Shown here one piece after another: positions 1-6,584 of a stretch of DNA of 7,940 nucleotides. Origin of the DNA: Gemmatimonadota bacterium (GTDB lineage: Bacteria > Gemmatimonadota > Gemmatimonadetes > Gemmatimonadales > GWC2-71-9). Positions within the stretch are counted from its first letter, which is position 1. Every line of letters starts with the position of its first letter. The stretch lies in NCBI GenBank assembly GCA_003221985.1, contig QHUQ01000203.1, forward strand, positions 1-7,940, read 5' to 3'. Below the pieces are notes generated by a model. It saw nothing but the letters and a program-made list of their open reading frames with translations, was not told the origin of the DNA and did not search any database. The translations under genes and the position numbers were made by a program.

Positions 1-1
1 C

Positions 2-31
2 ACAGTACGACAGGCCGCTGGCAACGACTGA
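2..31 (+). CDS. possible 3' end of an upstream gene (partial)
   Basis: Reading from position 2 gives nine codons (TVRQAAGND) and then a TGA stop at 29-31, whose last base is the A of the ATG that opens the next gene. The same TGATG junction occurs at 1763-1767, so an upstream gene ending here and coupled to the FkbM methyltransferase is plausible. Nothing in nine residues identifies a product. The frame of the FkbM gene is also open back to the window edge, so this stop could be fortuitous. Confidence 0.3.
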   Translation, partial: TVRQAAGND

Positions 32-840
32 TGCAGCCGCTCAAGCGGATACAACGATTCGTGCGTAAGCCCCTACGTGAAAAGCTCGTGGCCTTGCGAG
101 CTCGAAGTTGGCACCTCCAGAAGCTTGGGACGCCTTTCATTCCGTACGCGGGCTGCCGCGCTGGATGCCTGCTGCACGGCGCGGGCGAACGACTGACCTC
201 CTATGAAAGGACGCGCCGCGTCTGGATCGACGTCGGGGCCCATCTCGGCGAGATGACCTTCGCGCCGGCCCGGCTGGATCCGAACCTCACGGTTTTCGCC
301 TTCGAACCTAATCTGGCCGTCGCCGTCAAACGGGTCGGCCTGATAGCGAACTTTGTCGTCCTCCCCATGGCCGTCGGCGAGGAGGACGGCTGTCGCCCAT
401 TCTATGTAAACCAGCACGACGCCGCCAGTTCACTCCTCCCTTTCGACCAAGAAGGCTTGAGAAATTGGATCGGCGGCGAGCAGCTCAACGTCGAGCGGAC
501 GGTGTCGGTGTCTGCAATCCGCCTCGATACCTTCATGGAGCTCATGAGAATCCCGAGAATCGCCTTTCTGAAGATCGATGCGCAGGGGGCGGATCTCGCC
601 GTCGTGCGTTCTGCCGGCTCGAGGCTCGAGGATATCGACTCGATCACCCTCGAGGTAGCGATCACCCCAGTTCAACTTTATACCGGTGCGACAAGTAAGG
701 AGCTTGTGGTCGGGTTCCTCCAGGAGAGAGACTTCGAATTAGTTCGGACCGTGCGCCAGAGCTTCGATCAAGAGGAAAACCTCACCTTCGTCCGGAAGCC
801 TCTGCGTGACGTGCTCGTCCCGGGACGGGACATACCCTGA
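31..840 (+). CDS. FkbM family SAM-dependent methyltransferase
   Basis: The 269-residue protein is a predicted cytoplasmic O-methyltransferase of the FkbM family, which methylates hydroxyls on sugars, polyketides and other small molecules using S-adenosylmethionine. The SAM-binding loop is IDVGAHLGE at residues 66-74, followed by the acidic FEPN motif at 91-94 that ends the second strand. The family's LKID-x-x-G-A-D/E motif appears as LKIDAQGAD at 180-188, and the strand ITLEVA lies near 205-210. The first 65 residues are basic and Arg-rich, with no signal peptide or membrane segment. The ATG at 31 overlaps a possible upstream TGA, but the frame is open to the window edge and the ribosome site is weak, so an earlier start is possible. 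In this glycan locus the likely acceptor is a sugar hydroxyl; this is inferred from neighbours only. The family is clear, the substrate is not. Confidence 0.88.
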   Translation: MQPLKRIQRFVRKPLREKLVALRARSWHLQKLGTPFIPYAGCRAGCLLHGAGERLTSYERTRRVWIDVGAHLGEMTFAPARLDPNLTVFAFEPNLAVAVKRVGLIANFVVLPMAVGEEDGCRPFYVNQHDAASSLLPFDQEGLRNWIGGEQLNVERTVSVSAIRLDTFMELMRIPRIAFLKIDAQGADLAVVRSAGSRLEDIDSITLEVAITPVQLYTGATSKELVVGFLQERDFELVRTVRQSFDQEENLTFVRKPLRDVLVPGRDIP

Positions 841-892
841 CTCGCCGGAATGCGCTTCGGAAGCACGAGAGTCAGTGAAACCGGACAGACCG

Positions 893-1765
893 ATGGGCTT
901 CAGCCAGGTGAGCATCGATACCGTGAGGGAGTACTGGGATCGCCGGCCGTGTAACGTCCGCCATTCGCCCAGTCCCCTCGGGAGCCGGGAGTACTTCGAC
1001 GAGGTCCAGGCGAGGAAGTATTTCGTCGAGCCACACATCTTACGGTTCGCCCAGTTCGAACGTTGGCGGGGTAAGCGAGTGCTCGAGATTGGTTGCGGTA
1101 TCGGCACCGGTACTGACAGTTTCGCTCGTCACGGTGCCTGCGTCACTGCTGTCGACCTGTCCAACGAGTCCTTGAGAATCGCCCGGCGCCGTATTGAGCT
1201 CCATGGGCTTCAGAACCAGGCGCGCTTCTACGAGGGCGATGCCGAGGAGCTCACCTCGTTCGTGCCTGTTGAGCCTTACGATCTGATTTACTCCTTCGGA
1301 GTCATCCATCATACGCCCCGGCCAGCGAGCGTCATCGCACAGATGCGGCATTACGCCAGGCCAGGGACCGTCGTGAAGGTGATGGTGTATCACCGCTACG
1401 CGTGGAAGGTGCTCTGGATCTTGCTCAGGTACGGCAACGGCCGATTCTCGGCTTTGGACGAGCTGGTCGCCCGACATTCCGAAGCCCAGACAGGATGTCC
1501 GATAACCTACACGTTCAGTAGACGCAGCATTCGCAGGCTCCTGGAAAGCTACGGCTTTCGTGTCACCGAGATGCAGGTCGATCACATCTTCCCCTATCGG
1601 ATCGCCGACTACGTCCGTTATCGCTACGTCAAATCCTGGCCGTGGCGAGGCCTGCCGCGACCGGTCTTTCGGTGGCTCGAGCGGCACTTCGGTTGGCATC
1701 TGTGCGTCACGGCAGAGAACGTCGGAAGCTCTGCTGGGGAACCCCTCGAGAAGCGGAGGAGCTGA
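893..1765 (+). CDS. class I SAM-dependent methyltransferase (Methyltransf_11 type)
   Basis: A 290-residue class I methyltransferase. Motif I is VLEIGCGIGTGT (residues 63-74), the SAM-ribose acidic strand is VTAVDLS (84-90), an adenine-contacting GDAEEL segment is at 115-120, and the post-II strand is YDLIYSFGVIHHTPRP (129-144), the usual Rossmann order. An N-terminal segment TVREYWDRRPCNVRHS (10-25), seen in surface-polysaccharide methyltransferases from memory, precedes the core. The C-terminal third, from about 165, is rich in Arg, Tyr and Trp and may form the acceptor lid. The frame is open from a GTG at 806, which would overlap the FkbM gene. I prefer the ATG at 893 because the extra 29 residues are low-complexity and unlike the family, although no good ribosome site separates the options. 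Its stop overlaps the next start as TGATG. The probable substrate is a sugar or sugar-lipid intermediate; the exact one is unknown. Confidence 0.88.
   Translation: MGFSQVSIDTVREYWDRRPCNVRHSPSPLGSREYFDEVQARKYFVEPHILRFAQFERWRGKRVLEIGCGIGTGTDSFARHGACVTAVDLSNESLRIARRRIELHGLQNQARFYEGDAEELTSFVPVEPYDLIYSFGVIHHTPRPASVIAQMRHYARPGTVVKVMVYHRYAWKVLWILLRYGNGRFSALDELVARHSEAQTGCPITYTFSRRSIRRLLESYGFRVTEMQVDHIFPYRIADYVRYRYVKSWPWRGLPRPVFRWLERHFGWHLCVTAENVGSSAGEPLEKRRS
1755..1760 (+). promoter_or_regulatory. Shine-Dalgarno site for the dehydrogenase gene
   Basis: GGAGGA lies inside the last codons of the preceding methyltransferase, four bases before the ATG at 1765. It fixes that start over in-frame upstream options reaching back to 1642, which would lie inside the methyltransferase gene and precede the Rossmann strand with unrelated residues. 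With the TGATG overlap it suggests translational coupling. Confidence 0.8.
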
Positions 1766-3120
1766 TGACCAAGACGATTTCAGTGATCGGCCTCGGCAAG
1801 TTGGGCGCTCCGATGGCCGCGTGCTTCGCGACGAGGGGATTCGGGGTGCTGGGCGTCGACCAGGATGCGCGCAAGGTCGAAGTGATGAACCATGCGATCC
1901 CTCCAGTTTTCGAGCCGCGACTCGACGAGCTACTGCGCGAGTCCAAGGGCCGGTTTCTTGCTACACGGGACGTGGAAGCCGCAGTGCTGGACACGGAGGT
2001 GACCTTCATTGTCGTCGCTACGCCGAGTGAGCCAGGCGGCGGTTTCTCCTTGCGCTACGCCCTTCCCGCCTGTGAGTCCATCGGCCGTGCTCTACGGGCC
2101 AAAACGGACTTCCATCTGGTGTGCCTGACAAGCACGGTGATGCCTGGCACCACAGGCGGGCCGATTCGTAGTGTGCTGGAGGAAGCGAGCGGCAAGCGCT
2201 GCGGCACGGACTTTGGGCTGTGCTACAGCCCCGAATTCATCGCCCTCGGGAGTGTCATCCGAGACTTCCTGAATCCGGACTTCTGCCTGATCGGCGAATC
2301 TGATCCGCGATCGGGTGACATCCTGGAGGCGCTCTACAAACGGACCTGGGAGAACAACCCGGCCGTTGCCAGAATGAATTTCGTCAACGCGGAAATCGCC
2401 AAGCTCGCCGTTAATACCTATGTCACGACGAAGATCAGCTTCGCCAACATGCTCGCCCGTGTATGCGAAAAGTTGCCGGGCGCGAATGTCGATACTGTCA
2501 CCGCCGCTCTGGGGCTCGATAGTCGAATCGGACCAAAGTACTTGAAGGGTGCGGTCAGCTACGGTGGACCTTGCTTCCCGCGCGATAATCTGGCGTTCGC
2601 CGCCCTCGCCGACCACGTCGGCGCTCCTGCGGATATCGCCAAGGTCACAGACCGATTCAACCGAATGCAACTTGTATGGCTCGCCGATGTCGTGGAGGGA
2701 CATATTCCCGATGGCGGCATCGTCGGCATCCTCGGCCTCACCTACAAGCCGAACACTGATGTCGTGGAAGAAGCGCCGGGCCTGCTCCTAGCGCACGAGC
2801 TGGCCTCTCGCGGCGTGAGGGTGACGGCTTACGACACGGCGGGCAGTAAAAACGCCACACAGGTATTGGACGGAAAGGTGTCCCTCGCGGCCACCGCCTC
2901 CGAATGTATCCAGAAAAGCGATGTCGTCGTCGTGGCCACGCCGTGGCAGGAATTTCAAACCATCCCCGTCGAGCGCTGGGCACGCCAGTACCCGCCGCGC
3001 ACTGTTATCGATTGCTGGCGCGTGCTGAAGGATCTCGCGGCTTGTGATGGCGTCCAGTACCTCGGCCTGGGCATGGGTAACACACTGGGTGCCGAGGCCA
3101 AGGAATCAGTGCTCCGCTAG
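1765..3120 (+). CDS. UDP-glucose/GDP-mannose dehydrogenase family protein
   Basis: The 451-residue protein has the normal length and three-part layout of NAD-dependent nucleotide-sugar dehydrogenases. These oxidise the C6 hydroxyl of a UDP- or GDP-hexose to a carboxylate in two steps, giving a uronic-acid donor. The N-terminal Rossmann domain has GLGKLG (9-14) and the NAD-ribose aspartate at D32 in GVDQD. TSTVMPGTT (122-130) and YSPEFIALGS (154-163) match the family's STVxPGTT and NPEF blocks. The central domain carries K213 and N217 of the conserved EIAKLAVNTY helix, and the catalytic cysteine is C270 in GGPCFPRDN. The C-terminal domain opens with GLTYKPNTD (324-332). The usual DDxRE that follows reads DVVEE here, as I recall in a subfamily. 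The start is fixed by GGAGGA and a TGATG overlap. It probably feeds a uronic acid into the local glycan. UDP-glucose versus GDP-mannose or a HexNAc cannot be decided from these motifs. Confidence 0.93.
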   Translation: MTKTISVIGLGKLGAPMAACFATRGFGVLGVDQDARKVEVMNHAIPPVFEPRLDELLRESKGRFLATRDVEAAVLDTEVTFIVVATPSEPGGGFSLRYALPACESIGRALRAKTDFHLVCLTSTVMPGTTGGPIRSVLEEASGKRCGTDFGLCYSPEFIALGSVIRDFLNPDFCLIGESDPRSGDILEALYKRTWENNPAVARMNFVNAEIAKLAVNTYVTTKISFANMLARVCEKLPGANVDTVTAALGLDSRIGPKYLKGAVSYGGPCFPRDNLAFAALADHVGAPADIAKVTDRFNRMQLVWLADVVEGHIPDGGIVGILGLTYKPNTDVVEEAPGLLLAHELASRGVRVTAYDTAGSKNATQVLDGKVSLAATASECIQKSDVVVVATPWQEFQTIPVERWARQYPPRTVIDCWRVLKDLAACDGVQYLGLGMGNTLGAEAKESVLR

Positions 3121-4052
3121 TGATCACCATCTTCGCCACTCCCAAACCCTTTACCGGGCACATTGCCATCATCCAGCGCAACGCTATCACCAGCTGGACT
3201 CTGTTGCGCCCTCGGCCGGAGATCGTACTCGTCGGGGACGACCAAGGCGTGGCTGAAATCGCGACGGAGTTGGGCGTGCGCCATCTTCCCGTTGTGGAGC
3301 GCAACGAGTATGGTACGCCGTTGCTCCGCGATATTTTTGCGAAAGCCGAAGGGCAGGCAACCCATGACCTCCTTTGCTACATCAATGCCGACATCCTCCT
3401 GCTTGGCGACTTCATGAATGCGGTCAAGCAAATAACGGGATGGAGGCGCCCATTTTTGATGATTGGCCGTAGGACGGACGTCGGGATCGCGTCCGCGCTC
3501 AGTTTCGGCTCGCCAGGCTGGGAGACCGACGCCAGGCGACGAGCTGCCCACGAAGGAGAATTGAAGGCGCCCATGGCTATCGATTATTTTGTCTTTACCC
3601 GAGGCCTCTACGGCCGCATTCCGCCCTTTGCTCTCGGACGCTGTGCGTGGGACAACTGGCTTGTCTGGAGGGCACGCTCTCTCAAAACCCCCGTCGTGGA
3701 TGCGACCGGCAGCGTTCTCGCCATCCATCAGCATCACGACTATTCACACCATCCAGGGGGCTTCGAGGGGGTCTGGCGGGGCGAGGAGGCGCGGCGAAAC
3801 CGTGAGCTCGCCGGTCCTCGCGCGTTTGCAACCATCGAGGATGCGACACATAAGCTCACCGCTGAGGGAGTCAAGCGAAACTTTTTCTGCAGGCTCGCGC
3901 CTCTGAGAAGAACCCTTCAACGAAGATGGCTGCAGCTGTTGGAAGTAAGCTGGCCAGTCCGCTACGCGTTAGGCCTCCGTCGAGCAAATCTGGCGAGACT
4001 GACGGCCAAGGTGGCCTCGATCGGCGGCCAGTTGCGTCAAGGCCGACAGTAA
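3120..4052 (+). CDS. atypical GT-A-like glycosyltransferase
   Basis: The 310-residue predicted glycosyltransferase starts with GTG, overlapping the dehydrogenase TAG by one base (TAGTG). A GT-A-like order is visible: first strand ITIFATPKPF (2-11), strand EIVLVGDD (34-41), a segment GTPLLRDIFAKAE (65-77) resembling the helix before the metal site, then LLCYINADILL (84-94), where N89-A90-D91 takes the place of the DxD metal motif. Further blocks are AIDYFVFTRGLY (153-164), ALGRCAWDNWLVWRA (171-185) and the His-rich AIHQHHDYSHH (201-211). I recall such blocks in poorly characterised transferase-like proteins of glycan loci, not in classical GT2. The last 60 residues are very basic, with about 14 Arg/Lys against 2 Glu, and amphipathic, which suggests contact with membrane lipid or lipid-linked acceptor. 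There is no signal peptide. Donor and acceptor are unknown. Confidence 0.75.
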   Translation: MITIFATPKPFTGHIAIIQRNAITSWTLLRPRPEIVLVGDDQGVAEIATELGVRHLPVVERNEYGTPLLRDIFAKAEGQATHDLLCYINADILLLGDFMNAVKQITGWRRPFLMIGRRTDVGIASALSFGSPGWETDARRRAAHEGELKAPMAIDYFVFTRGLYGRIPPFALGRCAWDNWLVWRARSLKTPVVDATGSVLAIHQHHDYSHHPGGFEGVWRGEEARRNRELAGPRAFATIEDATHKLTAEGVKRNFFCRLAPLRRTLQRRWLQLLEVSWPVRYALGLRRANLARLTAKVASIGGQLRQGRQ

Positions 4053-4061
4053 AAAACGCGC

Positions 4062-4073
4062 AAAGGAGGAGGG
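4062..4073 (+). promoter_or_regulatory. strong Shine-Dalgarno site for the epimerase gene
   Basis: AAAGGAGGAGGG sits seven bases before the GTG at 4081 and is the best anti-16S match in the window. It decides the GTG start of the epimerase. It lies in a 28-base gap after the glycosyltransferase stop, so this gene can be translated independently of its upstream neighbour, unlike the overlapping genes 2 to 4. Confidence 0.85.
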
Positions 4074-4080
4074 CAAAACG

Positions 4081-5097
4081 GTGGACTGGAAAGATCGCAG
4101 GGTACTCGTTACGGGTGGGGCGTCGTTCATCGGCTCCCACCTGGTCGATGCATTGGCAGATCGCGGCGCCGCGATTCGCGTCGTCGACGACTTGAGTAGC
4201 GGCAGGCTTGAGAACATCAGCGAACACGTCAGCCAAGGGCGCGTCGAATTCCTCCGGGCCGATCTCCGCGACCCCGGTATCGCCGAGCAAGCCGCCGACG
4301 GGATGAACATTGTCTTTCACCTCGCCGCTGACCATGGCGGACGCGGTTATGTGGATCTCCACCAGGCCGCCTGCGCCACCAACCTGATGTTCGACGGCCT
4401 CGTCATTCAGGCCTGTCACCGCGCGAGGGTGGACAAGGTTGTTTACGCCTCGTCGGGTTGTGTATACCCGAATCATCTCCAGTCGGATCCCAGCGAGATC
4501 CTCTACCTCACCGAGGACCTCGTCGGGCCCCCGTACGATGCCGACAACATGTATGGCTGGGCGAAGCTGATGGGCGAGATGACCCTCCGCGCCTACTGCA
4601 AGGACTGGGGCCTCAAGGCGGCGTCCTGCCGGTACTTCACGGTCTACGGAGATCGGGGCCATGAAAACCACGCGGTCATTGCCATGATCGCCCGCGCGTT
4701 CCTCAACCAGGACCCCTTCGACGTCTGGGGTAATGGCGAGCAGGTCCGAAACTGGACGCACGTGAGCGACATCGTCGCCGGCACGATCCTCGCTGCCGAA
4801 AAGATCGACGACGGCACTGCCCTGAACCTGGGCACGATGGAGCGCATCCGGGTCATCGATGCGGTGCGCGAGGTGCTCGCCTACACCGGGCACGGCGCGC
4901 AGATCCGATTCTTGCCTGACAAGCCGACGGGCCCTCTCAATCGGGTCGCCGACAACGCTCTTGCCAAACGACTTCTCGGCTGGGAGCCGCGAGTCACGTT
5001 CGTCGAGGGGCTGCATCGAACGGTTGACTGGTATTTCGCCGCTAAGGAGCGAACCCACGTTGCCGCGGACTTCAGCCGAAGGCTGACGGAGCGCTGA
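4081..5097 (+). CDS. NAD-dependent nucleotide-sugar epimerase (extended SDR)
   Basis: A 338-residue extended short-chain dehydrogenase, predicted to bind NAD and isomerise a nucleotide sugar in the cytoplasm. The Rossmann loop TGGASFIGSHL (11-21) has Ser15 where the middle glycine of GxxGxxG is usual. VVDDLSSGR (34-42) has an acidic residue after strand 2, favouring NAD over NADP. Other blocks are HLAAD (80-84), YASSGCVYP (122-130) with S125 and C127, and the YxxxK pair Y158/K162 in YGWAKLMGE. H197 in ENHAVIAMI follows VYGDRG. The Cys and His positions recall the acid-base pair of GDP-fucose synthase and GDP-mannose 3,5-epimerase, and AADHGGRGY (82-90) resembles the AADxGGxGF of the latter. 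The C-terminal half has WGNGEQVRNWTHVSDIV (216-232), RVADNALAKRLLGWEP (288-303) and a typical final helix. GTG start set by a very strong ribosome site. It could also be a UDP-sugar 4-epimerase or dehydratase relative; the substrate is unresolved. Confidence 0.88.
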   Translation: MDWKDRRVLVTGGASFIGSHLVDALADRGAAIRVVDDLSSGRLENISEHVSQGRVEFLRADLRDPGIAEQAADGMNIVFHLAADHGGRGYVDLHQAACATNLMFDGLVIQACHRARVDKVVYASSGCVYPNHLQSDPSEILYLTEDLVGPPYDADNMYGWAKLMGEMTLRAYCKDWGLKAASCRYFTVYGDRGHENHAVIAMIARAFLNQDPFDVWGNGEQVRNWTHVSDIVAGTILAAEKIDDGTALNLGTMERIRVIDAVREVLAYTGHGAQIRFLPDKPTGPLNRVADNALAKRLLGWEPRVTFVEGLHRTVDWYFAAKERTHVAADFSRRLTER

Positions 5098-5113
5098 AGA
5101 CGGGCGGGCGAAG

Positions 5114-5791
5114 GTGACTGGGGCCAGAATAATGCCAACGCCTTCGTTCAGCGAAATCGCTCGGTATCGGGCCGAAGCGCCGGCGCTGAAAACGATAGCA
5201 GTAACGCATGACCTGATCGGGCGGCACGGCAGGCTCGCTGCCGTCTTACAGCAGCACCTCGCCCTGCTCGGTCGCACAAAATCGTTCAAGGTCTTGGACG
5301 TCGGTGCACACGATCGGGCGTTTGGACGGTCCCTCGAGCGGGCCAAACTTCCGTGTATGTATTCCAGCCTGGACATCGACAACTCGACGGCGCATGACTT
5401 CGACGGGATCGACAAAGTGAAAGGATCCTTCGACGTCATCGCCATGTTCGAGTTGATCGAGCACCTCCCCTACGAGCAGGCGGACGCTCTCTTGCACAAG
5501 GCGTATAGCCTTCTGGCGCCCGAGGGACGCCTCTTCATCTCGACTCCAAACCCGTTTCATCCCACGCAGTACTTTTCGGATGTCAGCCACAAGCAGCATT
5601 GGCCGCCGGACGACCTCTACGCGATTCTCAGGCGCGTCGGGTTTTCGAGAGACCACATCGAGATTTACGGAGTGATCTATAACTTCTCAGAGCCTCTTCG
5701 ACGGGCGCTTACTGGAATGAGAAACCTCATCTGGCGCGTGATCGGCATTGATCGCCGCGGCGGGATCCTCGCCATTGCCATCAAGGGCTAG
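5114..5791 (+). CDS. class I SAM-dependent methyltransferase, small type
   Basis: The 225-residue protein has a class I methyltransferase fold. KVLDVGAHDRAFG (59-71) is motif I, with the loop changed from the usual GxGxG. YSSLDIDN (83-90) ends with the ribose-binding acidic residues, FDVIAMFELIEHLPY (106-120) is the post-II strand and helix, and LLAPEGRLFISTPNPFH (133-149) is the family's L.PGG..IISTPN block. SHKQHWPPDDLYAILRRVGF (158-177) matches the lid region of Methyltransf_23-type proteins in glycan clusters. The N-terminal 55 residues form predicted helices. Two starts are possible: GTG 5114, 16 bases after the epimerase stop, or ATG 5132; neither has a good ribosome site and I keep the longer. 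The 3' end overlaps the next gene if that starts at 5748. It is unrelated in detail to the two methyltransferases at the left, so it probably has a different acceptor. Confidence 0.85.
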   Translation: MTGARIMPTPSFSEIARYRAEAPALKTIAVTHDLIGRHGRLAAVLQQHLALLGRTKSFKVLDVGAHDRAFGRSLERAKLPCMYSSLDIDNSTAHDFDGIDKVKGSFDVIAMFELIEHLPYEQADALLHKAYSLLAPEGRLFISTPNPFHPTQYFSDVSHKQHWPPDDLYAILRRVGFSRDHIEIYGVIYNFSEPLRRALTGMRNLIWRVIGIDRRGGILAIAIKG

Positions 5792-6584
5792 ACCAGGACA
5801 CCCCGACTGGTCGTTGATCGTCGCTGTGTCGGATGACCGCGTCCTCAATCAGACCCTCTTGAAGTCCCCGGCCATCGACGAGCGATGCCAAGTCATCATC
5901 AGGCGGGGGTTCAAATGTGCCGGAAGGGCCTACAACGCCGGCATCGCCGAGGCCACGAACGACGTTATGGTATTTGCTCATCAGGATGTGTACTTGCCAG
6001 AAACGTGGGTCCGTGACCTCGCCGCCGCCCTCGATCAGCTGCAGCGAGTCGATCCGGAATGGGGAGTGTTGGGAGTCTTTGGAATCGCCAACGCCGGAGC
6101 GCCGAACGGCTTTGTGTACTCGACCGGTCTCCAAGCGACCTTCGGGGCGCCTTTCGCAGGTGTTGTGGAGGCCCTCACGGTTGATGAGCTCCTCTTGATC
6201 ACGCGGCGTTCGTCGGGTTTGTCTTTCGACGAGCAATTGCCGGGTTTCCATCTCTACGGCGCCGATTTCTGCGTCCAGGCCAGAAAACAGAACATGAAGA
6301 GCTACATCATCCCGGCCTTTTGCATTCATAACAGCAATGGGATTCGATATCTCCCGGGAGCGTTCTGGCGCTCGTACCTCTACCTGCGGCGCAAGTGGTG
6401 GGACCACTTACCCATCAAGACTTGCTGTACGACCATCACGAAGTCGTGCCTGCCCGTCGCCAAGTCAGTCGTCGGCGACGTTGCGGCGCTCGTCAGCGGA
6501 TCGAAGATGGTTGGCAGCCGTTGCGACGATCCAGCGCTCCTGTATGAGACAGTGCGCCGGGAGTGGGGCGCAGAGACGAGATGA
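5748..6584 (+). CDS. StrF-like (Glyco_tranf_2_5) glycosyltransferase
   Basis: Up to 278 residues, a GT-A-fold transferase resembling the Pfam family once called Glyco_tranf_2_5 (StrF-related). The first strand is WSLIVAVSDD (21-30), then GRAYNAGIAEATNDVMVFAHQDVYLPETW (59-87), in which HQDVYLP holds the metal or nucleotide-sugar acidic site. GVLGVFGIANAG (106-117), GFVYSTG (121-127) and FDEQLPGFHLYGADFC (160-175), the usual acceptor-site block with its His and Asp, follow in order. An aromatic/basic patch FWRSYLYLRRKWW (207-219) and a Cys cluster (226, 227, 234) sit near the C-terminus. The start is uncertain: no ATG occurs before the first strand, and TTG codons at 5748 and 5775 are the options. 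The first overlaps the methyltransferase by 44 bases. The end overlaps the PLP-enzyme start as ATGA. Probable role: adding a sugar to the locus's glycan. Donor unknown. Confidence 0.84.
   Translation: MIAAAGSSPLPSRARPGHPDWSLIVAVSDDRVLNQTLLKSPAIDERCQVIIRRGFKCAGRAYNAGIAEATNDVMVFAHQDVYLPETWVRDLAAALDQLQRVDPEWGVLGVFGIANAGAPNGFVYSTGLQATFGAPFAGVVEALTVDELLLITRRSSGLSFDEQLPGFHLYGADFCVQARKQNMKSYIIPAFCIHNSNGIRYLPGAFWRSYLYLRRKWWDHLPIKTCCTTITKSCLPVAKSVVGDVAALVSGSKMVGSRCDDPALLYETVRREWGAETR

Noticed and set aside
806..892. N-terminal extension of the second methyltransferase from GTG 806.
   Set aside because: The extra 29 residues are low-complexity, overlap the FkbM gene by 35 bases and precede the conserved N-terminal block without adding a recognisable element. 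It cannot be fully excluded.
841..892. Possible promoter or regulatory site in the largest gap of the window.
   Set aside because: Only 52 bases; I see no -35/-10 pair, inverted repeat or terminator-like hairpin with a T tract.
1040..1699. A 219-codon minus-strand frame opposite the second methyltransferase.
   Set aside because: Shadow of a GC-rich gene; no motifs, and the + strand protein has a complete SAM-binding fold.
4040..4080. A-rich run after the transferase stop as a terminator.
   Set aside because: The AAAAAA is not preceded by a stable GC hairpin and there is no T run on the + strand; it is better explained as the leader of the strong ribosome site.
3871..5445. A 524-codon open frame on the minus strand across the end of the transferase, the epimerase and the third methyltransferase.
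   Set aside because: It is longer than any real gene here but shows no recognisable domain, is rich in Arg/Ser/Asp/Val as expected from the complement of GC-biased codons, and is antisense to three well-supported genes.
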